Shown piece after piece: positions 27,406 to 41,570 of a stretch of DNA of 60,000 nt. The position numbers and the translations under genes were made by a program. Position 1 is the stretch's first letter. Each line of letters opens with the position of its first letter. Origin of the DNA: Chrysomallon squamiferum (Eukaryota > Mollusca > Gastropoda > Neomphalida > Peltospiridae); NCBI GenBank assembly GCA_012295275.1, contig CM022671.1, positions 32,495,927 through 32,555,926 of the forward strand, written 5' to 3'. The notes beneath the pieces are model-generated. The model was not told the origin of the DNA and did no database searches. It saw nothing but the letters and a program-made list of their open reading frames with translations.

Positions 27406-28617
27406 CAACAACAAACAACAGCAACAACAACAGCAATATCTCTCCCTTTTCAAATCGAATGTCAACAGTGAGATGACGAGATTGTATTTACCCAATTATA
27501 TCAGGCTCCAAAAATATATCTGAATATTTTCAGAGTTAACTCATAATAATAAGACCTGCAAAAATTCCATTTTGCGTGTCTACAAGTGCGCAGAAAAATA
27601 CACGTGAATTCGAACTGGTGAGACTGTAGTGTATGATTCGATCTTCTCTAAATTACCCTCATTGTGTGTTCCACCACTGAGTTTCTTATCAGCGGACGTC
27701 CAAAAACAAATCTTACAATTTTCTGTTCATTTAAGTCTCGTGTACATGAAAGTATATTTAGCAGAAGATCTGCATCTTCACAGACCGACACTTCTATAGA
27801 ACTGACTCTCCAGGAGGCGAGATTGTTATAACTCAGTCAGAATAATAAAAATAATAAAAAATAAATAATCGTTCGCCCCTTAACATTTCGCACCCTTAAC
27901 GTCTGTCCTTTAATATACCTCGAGTTTATTACAGCAAGCTGGATGTCACTCAAGTTTTTGTGTGTCACTGAATAATAATAATAACTATAGCGCATAATAA
28001 AAATTAGAAGTAAAGTCAAAGGCCTGGCATACTCTGACTGCCGCCTTAGCAACTCGAAACCCTTTCAAAACTGTATTGATTTCTATTAAGCAGAACGCTA
28101 TGCGGCATTCAAACCATACAAAGAAAGACAGCGCTTTTCAGACAACACACACATTGCAGGCTACCTGTATATAACGGTTAACCAGCCGTTGGCTCAGGCT
28201 GCATTGTTTGGACTTGGTATGTTTATATATGTGTGCGAAACGGAAACAGTGTACTGTACAGGGTTAATGGGAGTTTGGGAAATGCCCTAGGAATGTGTAA
28301 TATGTATGGATTTTGTATTAACGTTGGAGTTTGTCTATGACTGCATAGTAGAAAGAAAACAAAAAATCAAAATCATTAAAAATATAAAAGCTTGGCAATG
28401 CTTGCGGTTTTTGTGTTTTGTATGAGCTGTTTTTAAAATCCGTACTGGATAGCTTTTTAAAGTAATAACTGAAAGAAGTTTTGGGTAAATCAGTGTTTAT
28501 ACTATCTTTGGAAACAAAAATTACTGTTAAAGAAAAATAAAATAATAATAATAATAATAAAAAAATAAATTGGAAGAAATATAATTTAGTTTTAGAAAGC
28601 TGTAAATCGTTCTAAAC
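26460..28617. other. Intergenic with microsatellites; upstream region of the LRRC74-like gene
   Basis: Contains a duplicated module of CA repeat plus TATAGATCATACCAACAGATC (about 26,640-26,740), a CA tract (about 27,226-27,258), a TAA tract (about 27,300-27,325) and an A-run of over 30 (about 27,369-27,402). From about 27,530 to 28,300 the sequence is less AT-biased. It includes GCCGCCTTAGCAAC at 28,040-28,053, whose second half fits the RFX X-box half-site RGYAAC; this lies about 565 bp upstream of the LRRC74-like ATG. No coding exon was recognised. Confidence 0.5.
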
Positions 28618-29207
28618 ATGGAAGTTATGGCACCAAGACAAAGAAGATGTGGACACAAAACGGATTTAAAATCAAATCTGTTAAGTGACGAACTGAAAGT
28701 CGTTGAAGAAGAGGAGGAAATTAATGCAGCAGAAAGCGGCGAACAAAGTTTAACAACGCAGCAACAACCAAATAAAAATAACGAGCGTCCAAAAAAAGGT
28801 TCGCATGCAAAATTCACTAAAAGACGTCCTAAATCTAGCAATCCTAGAATAAATTACGAAGAATATGTACCAGAAAATGAAAATGTTTCGCCCATGGGTG
28901 AATACAACAGACTTGAATCGGATGGTGACACTGACAGTCATCAAAGGATGCCAGATCAAGGTGACAACGAGACAGGTGACTATCCAGGCAGTAACAAAAT
29001 AAATGTCAGCAATCATCATTTTTCATCCAGTACGGAAAAACTGAGTTCGCTAGATGAAGGCTCGCTGTCGAGGAAGTCGCAGGGACGACCAGAAAGCAGA
29101 GGGTCCAGGTTGAGTAGTTCGTCTCTTCTGCGGTTAGACAGCCGACCCAGTACTGCAGGCAGGATTCAGAGCGCAGGAAGCAGAAAGGTGAGATTTACTT
29201 TGTAAAC

Positions 29208-29242
<35 letters not shown>

Positions 29243-32200
29243 TTAAATTGAGTTAATTTAAATAATTTATTTATTTTATGATGTTTTCATGCTGTTTTTT
29301 TTTTTTGTTTTGTTTTTTTACGAATTAGCAGGATCATGTTTTAAAGATTTCATTTATACTGTTCTTTTCGTTTTTTGCTTTAAAAATAGCATCAGACAGG
29401 AATTTTAACATCTGAAACTTACTTCTGTTAATTTACTAAACAGTTACCCCACCATATATATATACACAGTATACATAAAAGATGGCAATTTCACTTCAGG
29501 TAGATAAATTCCTGATAAACTGAGGATGTTACCAGTTTAAAATAATTTACTCAGCTCATTGAGTTTATTTCTACATTTCCCAACAAACCATGATGGAAAA
29601 AAGAAATACTTTCTCCTTGCATTTTCATAATCTTGTTATTTTGTTTTTGTGAATTTGTATTAACAGAAACTCAATTAAAAGCATAAATGAATGAATGTTT
29701 ATTAAATTCATAATTTGATAATAGGGATTTGATTGTTTAATATTTAACAGACAAACATTTTTGTTTTGAACTAATTTTATATTTAATTTAATATCAAGAG
29801 ACAAAAATTTAATTTTGAACAGACAAGAAGTTTATATTAAAAACTTAACAGACAAGCTTAAATTTGTACAGACAAAAATTTAATATTTAACAAATTTAGT
29901 TTAGAGCACCCAAAGAATTCTATATTTAATATTTAAGAGACAGAAAATTTAAAAATGAATGGACAAAAAAGTTTTATTTAATACTCAACAGAAACATTTT
30001 GGGTTTAAATTTAACAATTTTATATTTAACATACCGAACAAAAAAATGTGCTTATTTCAAAACACTTAATACTTCAAAGGAATTTAATCTTTAACAAACA
30101 AAACTTTAATGTATAAAATTTAAATTAAATGGTATAACTTTCACTTTGGACGTAAAAAAATGACATATGAGTGGTAAATTATTTTAAAATATTTAAAACA
30201 TTGTCACTATGGTAGGTGATAATGAGCTGATATTGGATTTCTGTCAAGTGATTCAGTGACAGTAACACTATATCTCATTAATGTATTTTCAATCTTTCTT
30301 ACTGTTGTTTAAAAAAAAAATTAAAAAATTAATATATATTGTAATATAATTTACGTTTTTTGGGGTGATTATAAACATTTTTTTTGTTTAAAATTAAAAT
30401 GAAAATGGAGCTTTTGTTTACAATATATTTTACATCATGAAGAGATTTTGTTTATATTGTATTCTTTCTTTACTTACTTTGTTAATTAATATAAAAATAA
30501 AAAAGTAAAACAATGTTAATAATAAAATAAAAAAAGTAAAAAACACATTAATCCAGGATGCCAAAATATTTCAATAATAATTATTATTTTTCATGTTCTG
30601 TTTACTGGCATCTAGATTAAACCTTACTTACACAGGTAAAGATATACATGTATGTATTAAGGTTAAATCCCATATCATTCTCTCGGTCACTTACACACTC
30701 ACTCATTTGCATGCAGTCACATGAACTTTAAAAGGTTTAATTAGTCTGAAATGTGAGAACACATTGTCCCACTTGACAAAGCCATGGTCAGGGAGTCAGG
30801 GAAAGGATTAGAAAACTGATAATTTCATTAATTTTTAATTAATTTTCCAGGACTCATGACAAAAATAAGCAGTAGCAGACTAAAACTAAATTATACTTAC
30901 TTTTAACTGGACAGAACTAGATCTGACCAAACCAAGTATCTGGACAACTAAATTAGATTTGACAACTAGTCTAGTTTAGATTTGACTCAACACAATTTGG
31001 CAAACTTAGGTAAGTGTAGAGCAGATAAGACTTGAGTTTTAACAGCTAGAGAACTGAAGTACATTAGATAAGGCTGAAATAGCATAGATCCCATGACTAG
31101 ATTAAACTTGAGTAGGAAGTTTGCTTACAGCACAGAGAACAGTGTACAGAAATTATCAGAATTATCAGTATACAAAAGTTATTTTGTTGTTACAGTTATT
31201 AAAGTTTTGTCTGTAGTAATAAAAAAAAAAAAAACCATAGGATAGTCTATTCATCAGATACACTGTTAGGTGGTTAGGCTATTTATTTACAATGTCACAA
31301 GTACACTTTAATCAGAAATAAAACAATAGCAACATAGAAAAGTACTGCCTTTAATATATCAATTACGAGCCTTTGGCTGGAATGGGAAATGAATAATAAA
31401 GATATTTGATGCAGTGATCAGTAATAATATTACTGAAGTACAGATAATTCTTAATCTTTGCATGTTGATGGTTTGTAGTCGAATGAAATGAAAAGAATTG
31501 ATTTTCATATATTGTGTGTGTATGTGTCTGTGTGAGTGAGTGTGCACATATGTGTGAATGCATGTGTATATATTTGTGTATTTATGTGGTGGGTTGCATG
31601 TATATGTTTCTGTGTATATGCTTCTTCAAGCAAATAAAATGTATGTATATATTTCTAAATGTATTATATGTGTGTGTGTGTGTATCTATATATGTGTGTA
31701 TGTGTATGTATATATGTATGTAGGTAGATACATATATCTGTATGTAGGTAGATACATATGTATGTATGTATGTATATGTGTGTGTATGTATGTATATGTG
31801 AATGTGGGTCGGTGTGGTTGTGTTATGTATAAATGTGTGTGTACATTCAAGCGCTGTGACAGATACAACAGTTAATTATTTCTTAATGAAAAGCTGTATT
31901 GATCATCGCTGGCACATCTATATATTATGCTTTACAGAGGTAAGGAAATTGGTTGCCATGGAAATTATGTCAACAGGAAATGGTTATAGTAAAAACTCGG
32001 AGAAGCAGAATAAATCTAGTGAAAGGTGGTGATTAATATTGAATTTCTTTCCCCAGAACGTGATATTAATCTGTGAAAATGTCTCAGCCGTAATTTATCT
32101 GCATCTCAGCTGATCAATTTATTTCATGTTATACTTGTAGAATGTCCAAAAAAACACGAATAATGTGCTGTTGTTTACTGTCTGTTTGATTTTTCATTAG

Positions 32201-34423
32201 TGTCAGAGTTTCAGTTATATACAAAAACTGTTAAAGGTATATTGCATGATTCACAGCCACAGCAGATATCCCAAACTTGTGAACAAGTGTGAAACATTAC
32301 CATAACCCTAAAACCCCTTAATGTTCATACTGGCTGATATATTAATTTATTTGCCAGATTTTCACTACCTGTTTCTGTCATCCTGAGAGTTATTGCACAT
32401 TTTATATCATGTTTCCTAAAGAAAGATAGGCAAACACGGACGCACAGACAGGGAGAGAGAGAAAAACAGACAAGGAGGTGTCGTTATCACGTTTTAGTGA
32501 TTTATACATTTTGAAAGGCTTTTGAAAAACACAGACGCTGTGAGTCAGTGAGGTAGAGTGGAAAAAAGTGTTTGATGTTTCGTTTTGTCAGAAATTAGTA
32601 AATTTAATACAAATTGGGAAAGAATGCCTATATGGAAAAGTGGAAGGAATTGAAACTTTTCACAAATATCCACAGTGTATTGTCTTGTTCTGATGAGTTA
32701 TGATCAGTAAACTCATGTTACTATTGAGATTTTACACCTTGATGCTCTGGCTCCATTAAATGGGAAAATACTGCAGAAATAATATGTATATATGTATTTT
32801 TTTATTCAGAACTATGGCATGAATTTAGATGCTGCATTTTCAAACTGTGACTCAGAATCATTTTGTATTACATGTTATTTGTGATCCTTGAACATTTTGG
32901 TGTGTTAGAGATACACTGAAATAATTAGATGATGGAGTAAATATAGAAACAGTGTGTGTAAGTAAAAAGCAGAAAAAGCTGTTTTGTATGGATATCATGA
33001 TTCCATGCAGAGAAACTGTTAAAAAAATAGTTTGGAATATTTGAAATTTATGGTTTTATCACAAATGTTAAATAATCTATTACTCTGGAAATGTTGGATA
33101 TGAAAACAAAAGTAAAAATAATGTGTCTAACATTCTGTTATTAAAGCATACTTAGAAATCCTGAATGTTTCTGTATGGATGGATATTCCATGCAGACATT
33201 ACAAGTATGACCATGTATTGTTAAAAAATCTCTGTTGATCATCGGATGATCAATACTGTGTCATGGAAATAGCTATTGGACATTCCTAGTGAGCTTCCGA
33301 CAGCATCAACTTGGACAAGCACACAGTATGAGTCTGCACATAGGTTTGAGTACTCACAGAGTTTAGAAATCATTCTTTGGATCTAAATGATGTCATTGTT
33401 AGTGTTTGTTATTTTAAAGATGATTTTTGTTGTGTTCATTAAGTTGAAATTCTGTTTGGATGTGTCAACCTGAGTTCTGTGATGATAATAAGGGCAGTTA
33501 TTGAGTATATTTTATAAACAATCTCTGATATCTGTACATCCACTTCTTTTGCTCTAAACTGTAGATGCAGCATTTGTTTATTAAAACAGATTTTCATGTT
33601 GTCAGTGTAAATGCTTGAACATTATAAATTTTAATAGGATGTGTATACAATATATATATTTTTTGTATTATTATTATTATTTTTTTAATATAAAGATATC
33701 TAACTGTTCTCAAATATATTAACAAAAATATATATATATATGTCATGGAATATAAAAAAGTAACTGCAGAATAATTTCTGTAATTGCATCCGAGAAAATG
33801 AGAAAGGTATCGTCATAGTACAGAATAGACAAATGTGTATTATCTATTTTATCAAAGGTATTTATATATTATGAAGCATTAAAGAAACAGCAACATTATT
33901 AAGTATTATACAGATATCATCAAAACAGATATCTGTGTGCCATCAAATTTAACAAAGACACCTATATATTGATACGAATTAAAACATGCATTCTTTCAGA
34001 TGCAAATGTCTTTTTATTATGAAATAAAATAGAAGTAGCTGTAAATTATCAGCTATAAACAATCAGACAAAACTCTCGTAGTTAGCAGGTGCATATCCTG
34101 TTTGACGTAGTAAAACAAACAGCCATGTTCAAGTGTTGACAAAATCCTTGGTGAAAGGTTTGGAGGGGCTGACAGCAGGTCATATCTGGGTATGTGACTC
34201 TACACTGGTTGTGTCACTTCTCTGAGACATTAGGAAGAATTAGTGATTGTGATGGATGCTTTAGGATCACTTCAAACACAAAGACTGATTATAATGAAGG
34301 ACAGATTGCAGAAAGGAAAAACACCTCCGAAGGTATGTCGGTTTTGTATTTTGTTTTGAACAAGTGCATATTTTGTACAGAACACTTTGTTTCATTTTAA
34401 TATTAATGGTTATCAGATAAGAT

Positions 34424-34499
<76 letters not shown>

Positions 34500-34729
34500 T
34501 TGTTTTTGTTTTTTCTTCTCTGTTGTATAATGATGAAATCAGATAGGAAATATGCTGTTATTTATGAACTAAATGAAGTTATTAAGCTGTTATTCTATGT
34601 TGATTTTCTTCATTTTAAAGCATTTGTATAAAATAGAAATTATTATGAATGCAGTCCTCTCATATAAACATAAATTATGGTTTGCAACCTCATGTAAAAC
34701 ACATGACAGCTATCAAAATAAAGAGAAGA

Positions 34730-34792
<63 letters not shown>

Positions 34793-37700
34793 TGATAATA
34801 AATAAATAAATAATAATAAAATAAAATATATTTAAAAAAAAGCTTTGGTTTGACATCAGCTATGAACATCTGACTGATTGAAGTTCTCCCAGGATAATCT
34901 TTATAGATTTAGGGTAAAAACTGTTATACAGAATGCTGAACCCAGGTTAAAACTTATTATACAGAATGCTGACCCCAGGGTTGAAGTTATTATACAGAAT
35001 GCTGAACCCAGGGTAAAAGTTATTATACAGAATGCTGAACCCAGGGTAAAAATTATTATACAGAATGCTGAACCCAGGGCAAAAATTATTATACAGAATG
35101 CTGACCCCAGGGTAAAAGTTATTATACAGAATGCTGAACCCAGGGTAAAAGTTATTATACAGAATGCTGAACCCAGGGTAAAAGTTATTATACAGAATGC
35201 TGAACCCAGGGTAAAAATTATTATACTGAATGCTGAACCCAGGGTAAAAACTGTATTTAAATATCTCACCTCAGGTTTAATTTTCCATAGGATGAGTATT
35301 CTGTATCATGCTTGTATTCATCTTATTTATTATACAGGTTTTTCTTTAACATTTTTAAATTGTAAATGGTAAAAAATCATTAAATCAATTAATGACTGAA
35401 AGAAAAAAACCAAGATAATAATTTCCTGTAAGCAGCAATTCTTGTAGACTTGCTTAGAGTTAATAAATTATTTATCTGATTTGTAAATCTTTAAAACATA
35501 AATGAGACTTCCGATTCCAGATGTATGTGAATAATAATGATCAATTTACAGAGAACTGCCATAAATACAGCGCAACATATTGGATTATATCAAATTTATC
35601 TATTTTTCAGTATTTGCTGTTCTTCGTCACTTTGCTAAATAGTAAAATTTCCTATTCCAAATATATATAAACTGTATACAAAAGCTTGTGTAATAATAAT
35701 GAATTTATTGATCTTTAATTCTTTGCTAAATAGTAATTAATCTTTAAAAAAAAAAAAAAAAAACATGTTTTACCAAACCAGATATAAATAAATTCTATGT
35801 TAAAGTCTGTGGTAAAAGCTGGGGTTTTGGTTTTTTTTTTTTTAATAATTCTATTATAATAATGATATGCTTAACATGCCTGTAGTTTGAACCTGCTTAC
35901 AAACACATGATATATTTTGGTTTTATCTCCACTTAGGAGTTTTTATGCAGTCTACCAACATCTGTTCTGTGTACTAAAATGGTTTTATTATCTCACATGC
36001 ACATTAAAGTGAAACACTATCACCAAGTAAAGAATTTAATGTAGATATCCATTCAGTGCCAAGAAATAATGTTGTGAAATTTAAAAATTTTACATGTTGT
36101 ACTTTGCTTAAAAGTTCAGCTATCCTAGAGTTTCCCAACATGGACTTAAACCAAATATGTGGGCAATTTGAATGTGAAGTATTATGAAACAAATTTTTAA
36201 TTTTAATTTTTATTTTTTTTGACTTGTTAATGGCAATGGCAGAGAAGTTGTGCCATGCAAAATAAGTAAAGTATTAAATAAAATTTTAAACATGTAATAA
36301 TATTTGCAAGCACTCTGTATCATTTTTACTATATTGTCAAATTTAATTTAGATACCTATATCTTGTCAAGAGAGGGGAATGAAAATCTTTTAGAAAGGTT
36401 GGAAAACAATAGCATAGCTCTCCCAACAAAAAAACAACAACATCCCAAACCCAAACAAAAACAAATAGAATAAAAAATTGAAAAAGATAATAATAATGAA
36501 TAATCAAAGAAAAAAAACCTTAAAAGATTAACAGCAATGATAATAGTGATAATTATGATGATAATATGCACATAGTGCACATATCCTGTTGTTATTTTTT
36601 AATATATTTTTTATGTAGTCTGATCTACGTTTCTTTGTAACAAAAGTTCTCTCATTAACAGTAAATGCACCCATTCTTTTCTGAAAGCCTGGGTCAGCCC
36701 TTTACGGTGTTGTTAAGCAAACATTAATGTCACAGACAGAACCAGGCGCACCTCTTTGATATTATACATGCTGTTAAAAGAACTGTTAAGAAATTATTTA
36801 CAGTAGACTGCACACAATTATACTTTGTTATTGTTGTGGTCTGATCAAAGAGTTTTTAAAGGCCAAGAGTTAACAGTGTTTTTCTGCGGAGTATAAAAAC
36901 TGAACAAATGAATGGAAAAAAATAAATTAATTCTTTAATAACTCAGCTTGTAATGGTTATTTGAGATGAGAAACTCGCACACTTTTAGCAGCAAGCAATC
37001 TTTTATATTCTGCTTATATCAGACAAGAATGCACCTACCTCAACCTTTGATAAACTAGAGTGGCTAGAATTGGAAAGTGTGCAACATATATATACTGAAT
37101 AGAATTTGTTATAAACGGGATTGTTCCAAGATGTGTTATTATCATGGCCTGTGACTGTAATTGGAAAATTCCCACTAGATGTATTTAATGGAATTGTTGC
37201 AGGGTTTGTTATTATCATGGGCTCTGAGTGGAATGGGTAAATGTCCAGCCTGTGTGTTAAGTAAATCACAGTAAAGGAATGAATTGTAGCTCACTGGCAA
37301 GGGTAGAAACATGAAATGTGATAGATGACATGATTAATACATCTGAGAGGTAATGTCAAAAGGGATTTTTGCTTTCTGAACAGACTTTGTAGTTGTATTC
37401 TTGTATGTGAGAAGGCAGGAAAACATATCAAATGTTAAAAACAATGTCAGTATGTACACACTGTCATCTCTCTATCTAGATCCATGTGTATATCTATATC
37501 TATCTATCTGTCTATCTATATATTTGTCTAGCTGTCTATATGTCTCTCTAGCTGTCTATCTGACTAGCTATCTATCTATACAAAGAGAAACCTCTATGTG
37601 ATAAATATTACTGATGAAACAGATTGAAGTCTTGTGAGACTATCAGTAATTTTTTCATTGTCAGGTAAAAGTTAATTTGGCTTTATTTAACAATACTGCT

Positions 37701-39014
37701 GAATAAACTTTGGGTATTTCTTTATGTAAAACCTGCATCAAGAGATTATTATTTTATAGAAAAAATTCAACTAAAACTTTTGTTAATTAGTCTTGGGTAC
37801 TGTTCAAAATGGAAAATAAATAGGTATTGGATTCTGTTATTTCTGTTTATTGGTAGAACATCAAGTTTCAATGAATGACGTTTAACTGGGTTTTATTTAA
37901 ATTAAGAGTCCTTTTAAACTGAATTATAATATGTATTATGTTTTTGTCATGTGAATTACATTGAAAGTTTTTGTTATATGGATTACATTGTAGATTTTAT
38001 TTGCTACAGATGATGAACCATTGTCATTCAGCAGCCAGATGAATAAGTCATGAAAACTTCAAAATATATATATATTTTTTTTTACAAAATAATGAATAAA
38101 TAAACGAAATAGAAAACTTTAGTTAAATTTAAAAAACAAATGAATGTATAATTAATTTAATCTGTCAACATATTCTTAAGTAATAATTATATAGCATCAG
38201 CTGTGTAGTTGTATAATGACAATAACTGGCAGGCTGCAGCTAGTTGTCTGAACAGTTAAACTCAGTCTGGCTCAGTACCCAGTCTGTTTCCTCTTTCAGC
38301 TCCTGCTCAGTGAGTGCTTATCAGGCCAATGTATATGAGAAGGTATATATATAAAAACCTTTCTTGCTGCTAAGGGTTACTCCTACAGTTAAAATAATTA
38401 ATCTTTTTCATTCACTTTCCACAAAGGGAACTAATAATGAGTCTATGTTAGAATGGGAAATAATATAGAGTTTTGGTCCTGTGACATAAGTTGAGTGCAC
38501 TACCCTGACTTTTACCACGTTTGAAAGGCTTATGAATTCTGTTTTTGTGGTTGATGCCATGGGAACAGAGAAACTAAGCTGAAAGCTCTTACTCTAAGTC
38601 CATGTTACAGAATGTGTGTAGAGAACAACACTGTTTGATCAGATTCTGTTATCTGTGAGGCATGTACTGAAACATAAACACATGAATCTCTTAGTGGTGT
38701 TTGTCTAACCTCTTGTCCAGAGTTAAAACATTCCTCTTGGGGTACTAGTGAAACAACAAGGTAAAAATGAAGGAAAACAGACCAAGCTGAATTATTCTGG
38801 ACCACAACAGAAGCAAAGAGATGAACATTTATCAAAAACAGACTGGTACGATCAGTTAAAAAATGCTAATTTACACAACATTGTGCATAAGGAGATGATA
38901 TATTTTTTTTTACCTTCATTTGTCTCAATAAATTACACTGGATTCAATACCAACCAATAAAATTGTCTTTTGTGTTCTTTAACTATAAATACAGCATGTC
39001 ACTGTAATGATATT

Positions 39015-39052
<38 letters not shown>

Positions 39053-41028
39053 CAGAGAGAGAGAGAGAGAGAATGAATGAATAAATATATGAACCTTTTG
39101 TGAGTGTGTGTATTTATATATATTCAAATGTGGTCTTGTGTTTGCATATGATATGGCCTGTATTTAAGCTGTACTGTAAATATTGGTTTTTGAGAGACAG
39201 CATGTTTTTGTCTGTCTGTCTCTGTGTGTATGTGTGTGTGTTTATTCATATGTGGTATTGTGTATAACATAAACTGTGATTTATCCTTATTTTAAAATTT
39301 GGTTGTTGCTGATATGGAACTGAGAGAGAGATGGTTGTCATAATATTGATAATGTTACAGTAATCTTAATAGTTAAGAGATTTACTTTACTTTTATCTTC
39401 AGATTCACAGTATAATACAAGTACGTCACCATTAAATTAATATCTGTGTACAGAACTATGCAGCATAATGTGTATCTTGATCTGTAACACACACAAATAA
39501 ATAATGGTTGTCATGTGAGACTGTGTGTGTTTGATTATATGAATGTATATCCTTGTTCTGAATGTGTATGTTTGTAGTTAAATTTCAGTAAAAGTGATGT
39601 ATTTTTTTGTTAATATATAAATTTGATATGTATATATATATGTATGAATGTATTTATGTATGTATATATTGTGAATGTTTTTGTGTATTTCTGAATATGT
39701 ATTTAAGTAAGTCTTTTGATGTGTCTGGATGATTTATCTGTTTGCAGTATGTGTGTGTGTGTGTGTGTCTGAGTGTGAACATACATGCATGTTTGAAAGG
39801 ATTGTGTATGTGTGTGTGTCTGAGTGTGAACATACATGCATGTATGAAAGGATTGTGTATGTGTGTCTGAGTGTGAACATAAACGCATGTATGAAAGGAT
39901 TGTGTGTGTGTGTATATCCGAGTGTGAACATACATGCATGTATGAAAGGATTGTGTGTGTGTATATCTGAGTGTGAACATACATGCATGTATGAAAGGAT
40001 TGTGTGTGTGTGTGTGTCTGAGTGTGAACATACACACATGTATGAAAGGATTGTGTGTGTGTATCTGAGTGTGAACATACATGCATGTATGAAAGGATTG
40101 TGTATGTGTGTGTGTCTGAGTCTGAACATACACGCATGTATGAAAGGATTGTGTATGTGTGTGTCTGAGTGTGAACATACACACATGTATGAAAGGATGG
40201 TGTGTGTATCTGAGTGTGAACATACACGCATGTATGAAAGGATTGTGTATGTGTGTGTGTCTGAGTGTGAACATGAATGTATGAAAGAATTGTGTGGGGG
40301 GATGTGTAAATCGTGGATGTTTGTGTGTGCATACTGACTGTGTGTGACTGTCTATATGTGCATGAGTGTATCTGTGTGTAAGTGTTAGTGTATGCGAATG
40401 GTTGGTCTGTAGCTAAGGGTGTGTATGTGTGCAGTGTATGTATATGTTTATGTGTTTTGTCTCACAAGCACACTTTGCAGAAAACCTGTTTTTTTTTTTT
40501 TAAACTGGGCTAATTCACAAATCAGGGGGATGTGTCATATATCATCAGACCTGTCCACCCATACAGTGTGTATTTTGCTGTAACCTGTATTTATATAGCT
40601 AATTAATTTCTTTTTACTCCCAGGGCATGTTACCATACCTGTATGAACTTGATTACAAACTGTCATATATCACTCCTCTCCACCCATTCAAAATTAATCT
40701 TTCTTATAACCTGCTATTCACCTTTATTCAAGCCTTCTGTATTTAATTAAGTTTTGTTTTTTTAACTGTTTAGATGTTTTGTCAATCCCGTACAAACCCA
40801 GTCACAAACTGCCATTTGTCATCACTGATCTCCACCCATTCGAAAAATTCATTTTTCTTTTAATCTCTGTTTACTTCAGTCACGCCAAACATATTTGATT
40901 TTTTTTGAAGAAATTAAATTTTTTGTTTCTTAAACCTGTTCTACCTTTTTCCAGGACCTGATTACAAACTGTCATTCATCATCACTTACTCCACCCTTAC
41001 ATATTTAATTTCTTTCTATTTAATTTTT

Positions 41029-41080
<52 letters not shown>

Positions 41081-41528
41081 TTTGCTATTATACTTTTACC
41101 TTTTTTCACTGTTAAGGTTTGTTATTATTCCAGTTCTTCATTTTTTTTTAGGAAATTATTACAAACTGTCATACTTTGTCACCTTTCTCCATCCATTTTC
41201 AAAAATTTTTTTTTTTTTTTATCTGATTTTACTTTTATTCATACCTTATATATTTCTTCTTTTTTTAAATTTTTTTTTGTATTTCTTTCATTTTTCACAT
41301 TTAATATATCTGTTGTATAACATAATATCTATTATATATCATGCTGTCAGTAAAAATAATAATTTAATAACAACAAATATTAATAATAAAAATAATGTTA
41401 ATAACACCACCACCACCACCAGCAACAACAACAATAATGATAATAAAATAATCCCCATCAATGTTGTTCTATTACTGTTAATAATAAAATCTGCAGATCA
41501 AAATTCCAATCCATACATGAAAATAACA

Positions 41529-41570
<42 letters not shown>

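Noticed and set aside
28527-29019. Minus-strand frames opposite LRRC74-like exon 1
   Set aside because: Shadows of the plus-strand coding exon.
34194-34400. 68-codon frame (start TLHWLCHF) in intron 1
   Set aside because: No consistent splice sites and no family resemblance.
34878-35372. 164-codon frame with an 11-residue repeat as a repeat protein gene
   Set aside because: The frame is forced by a stop-free 33-bp minisatellite, the opposite strand is equally open, and it lies in an intron.
38748-38960. 70-codon plus frame with a hydrophilic start
   Set aside because: The first part looks faintly protein-like, but no acceptor/donor pair fits and it is not in phase with the flanking exons.
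39654-40337. Long open frames (165-209 codons) on both strands
   Set aside because: They are translations of the GT-rich minisatellite; composition is only C/V/E/H/T/Y repeats and the frames mirror each other.
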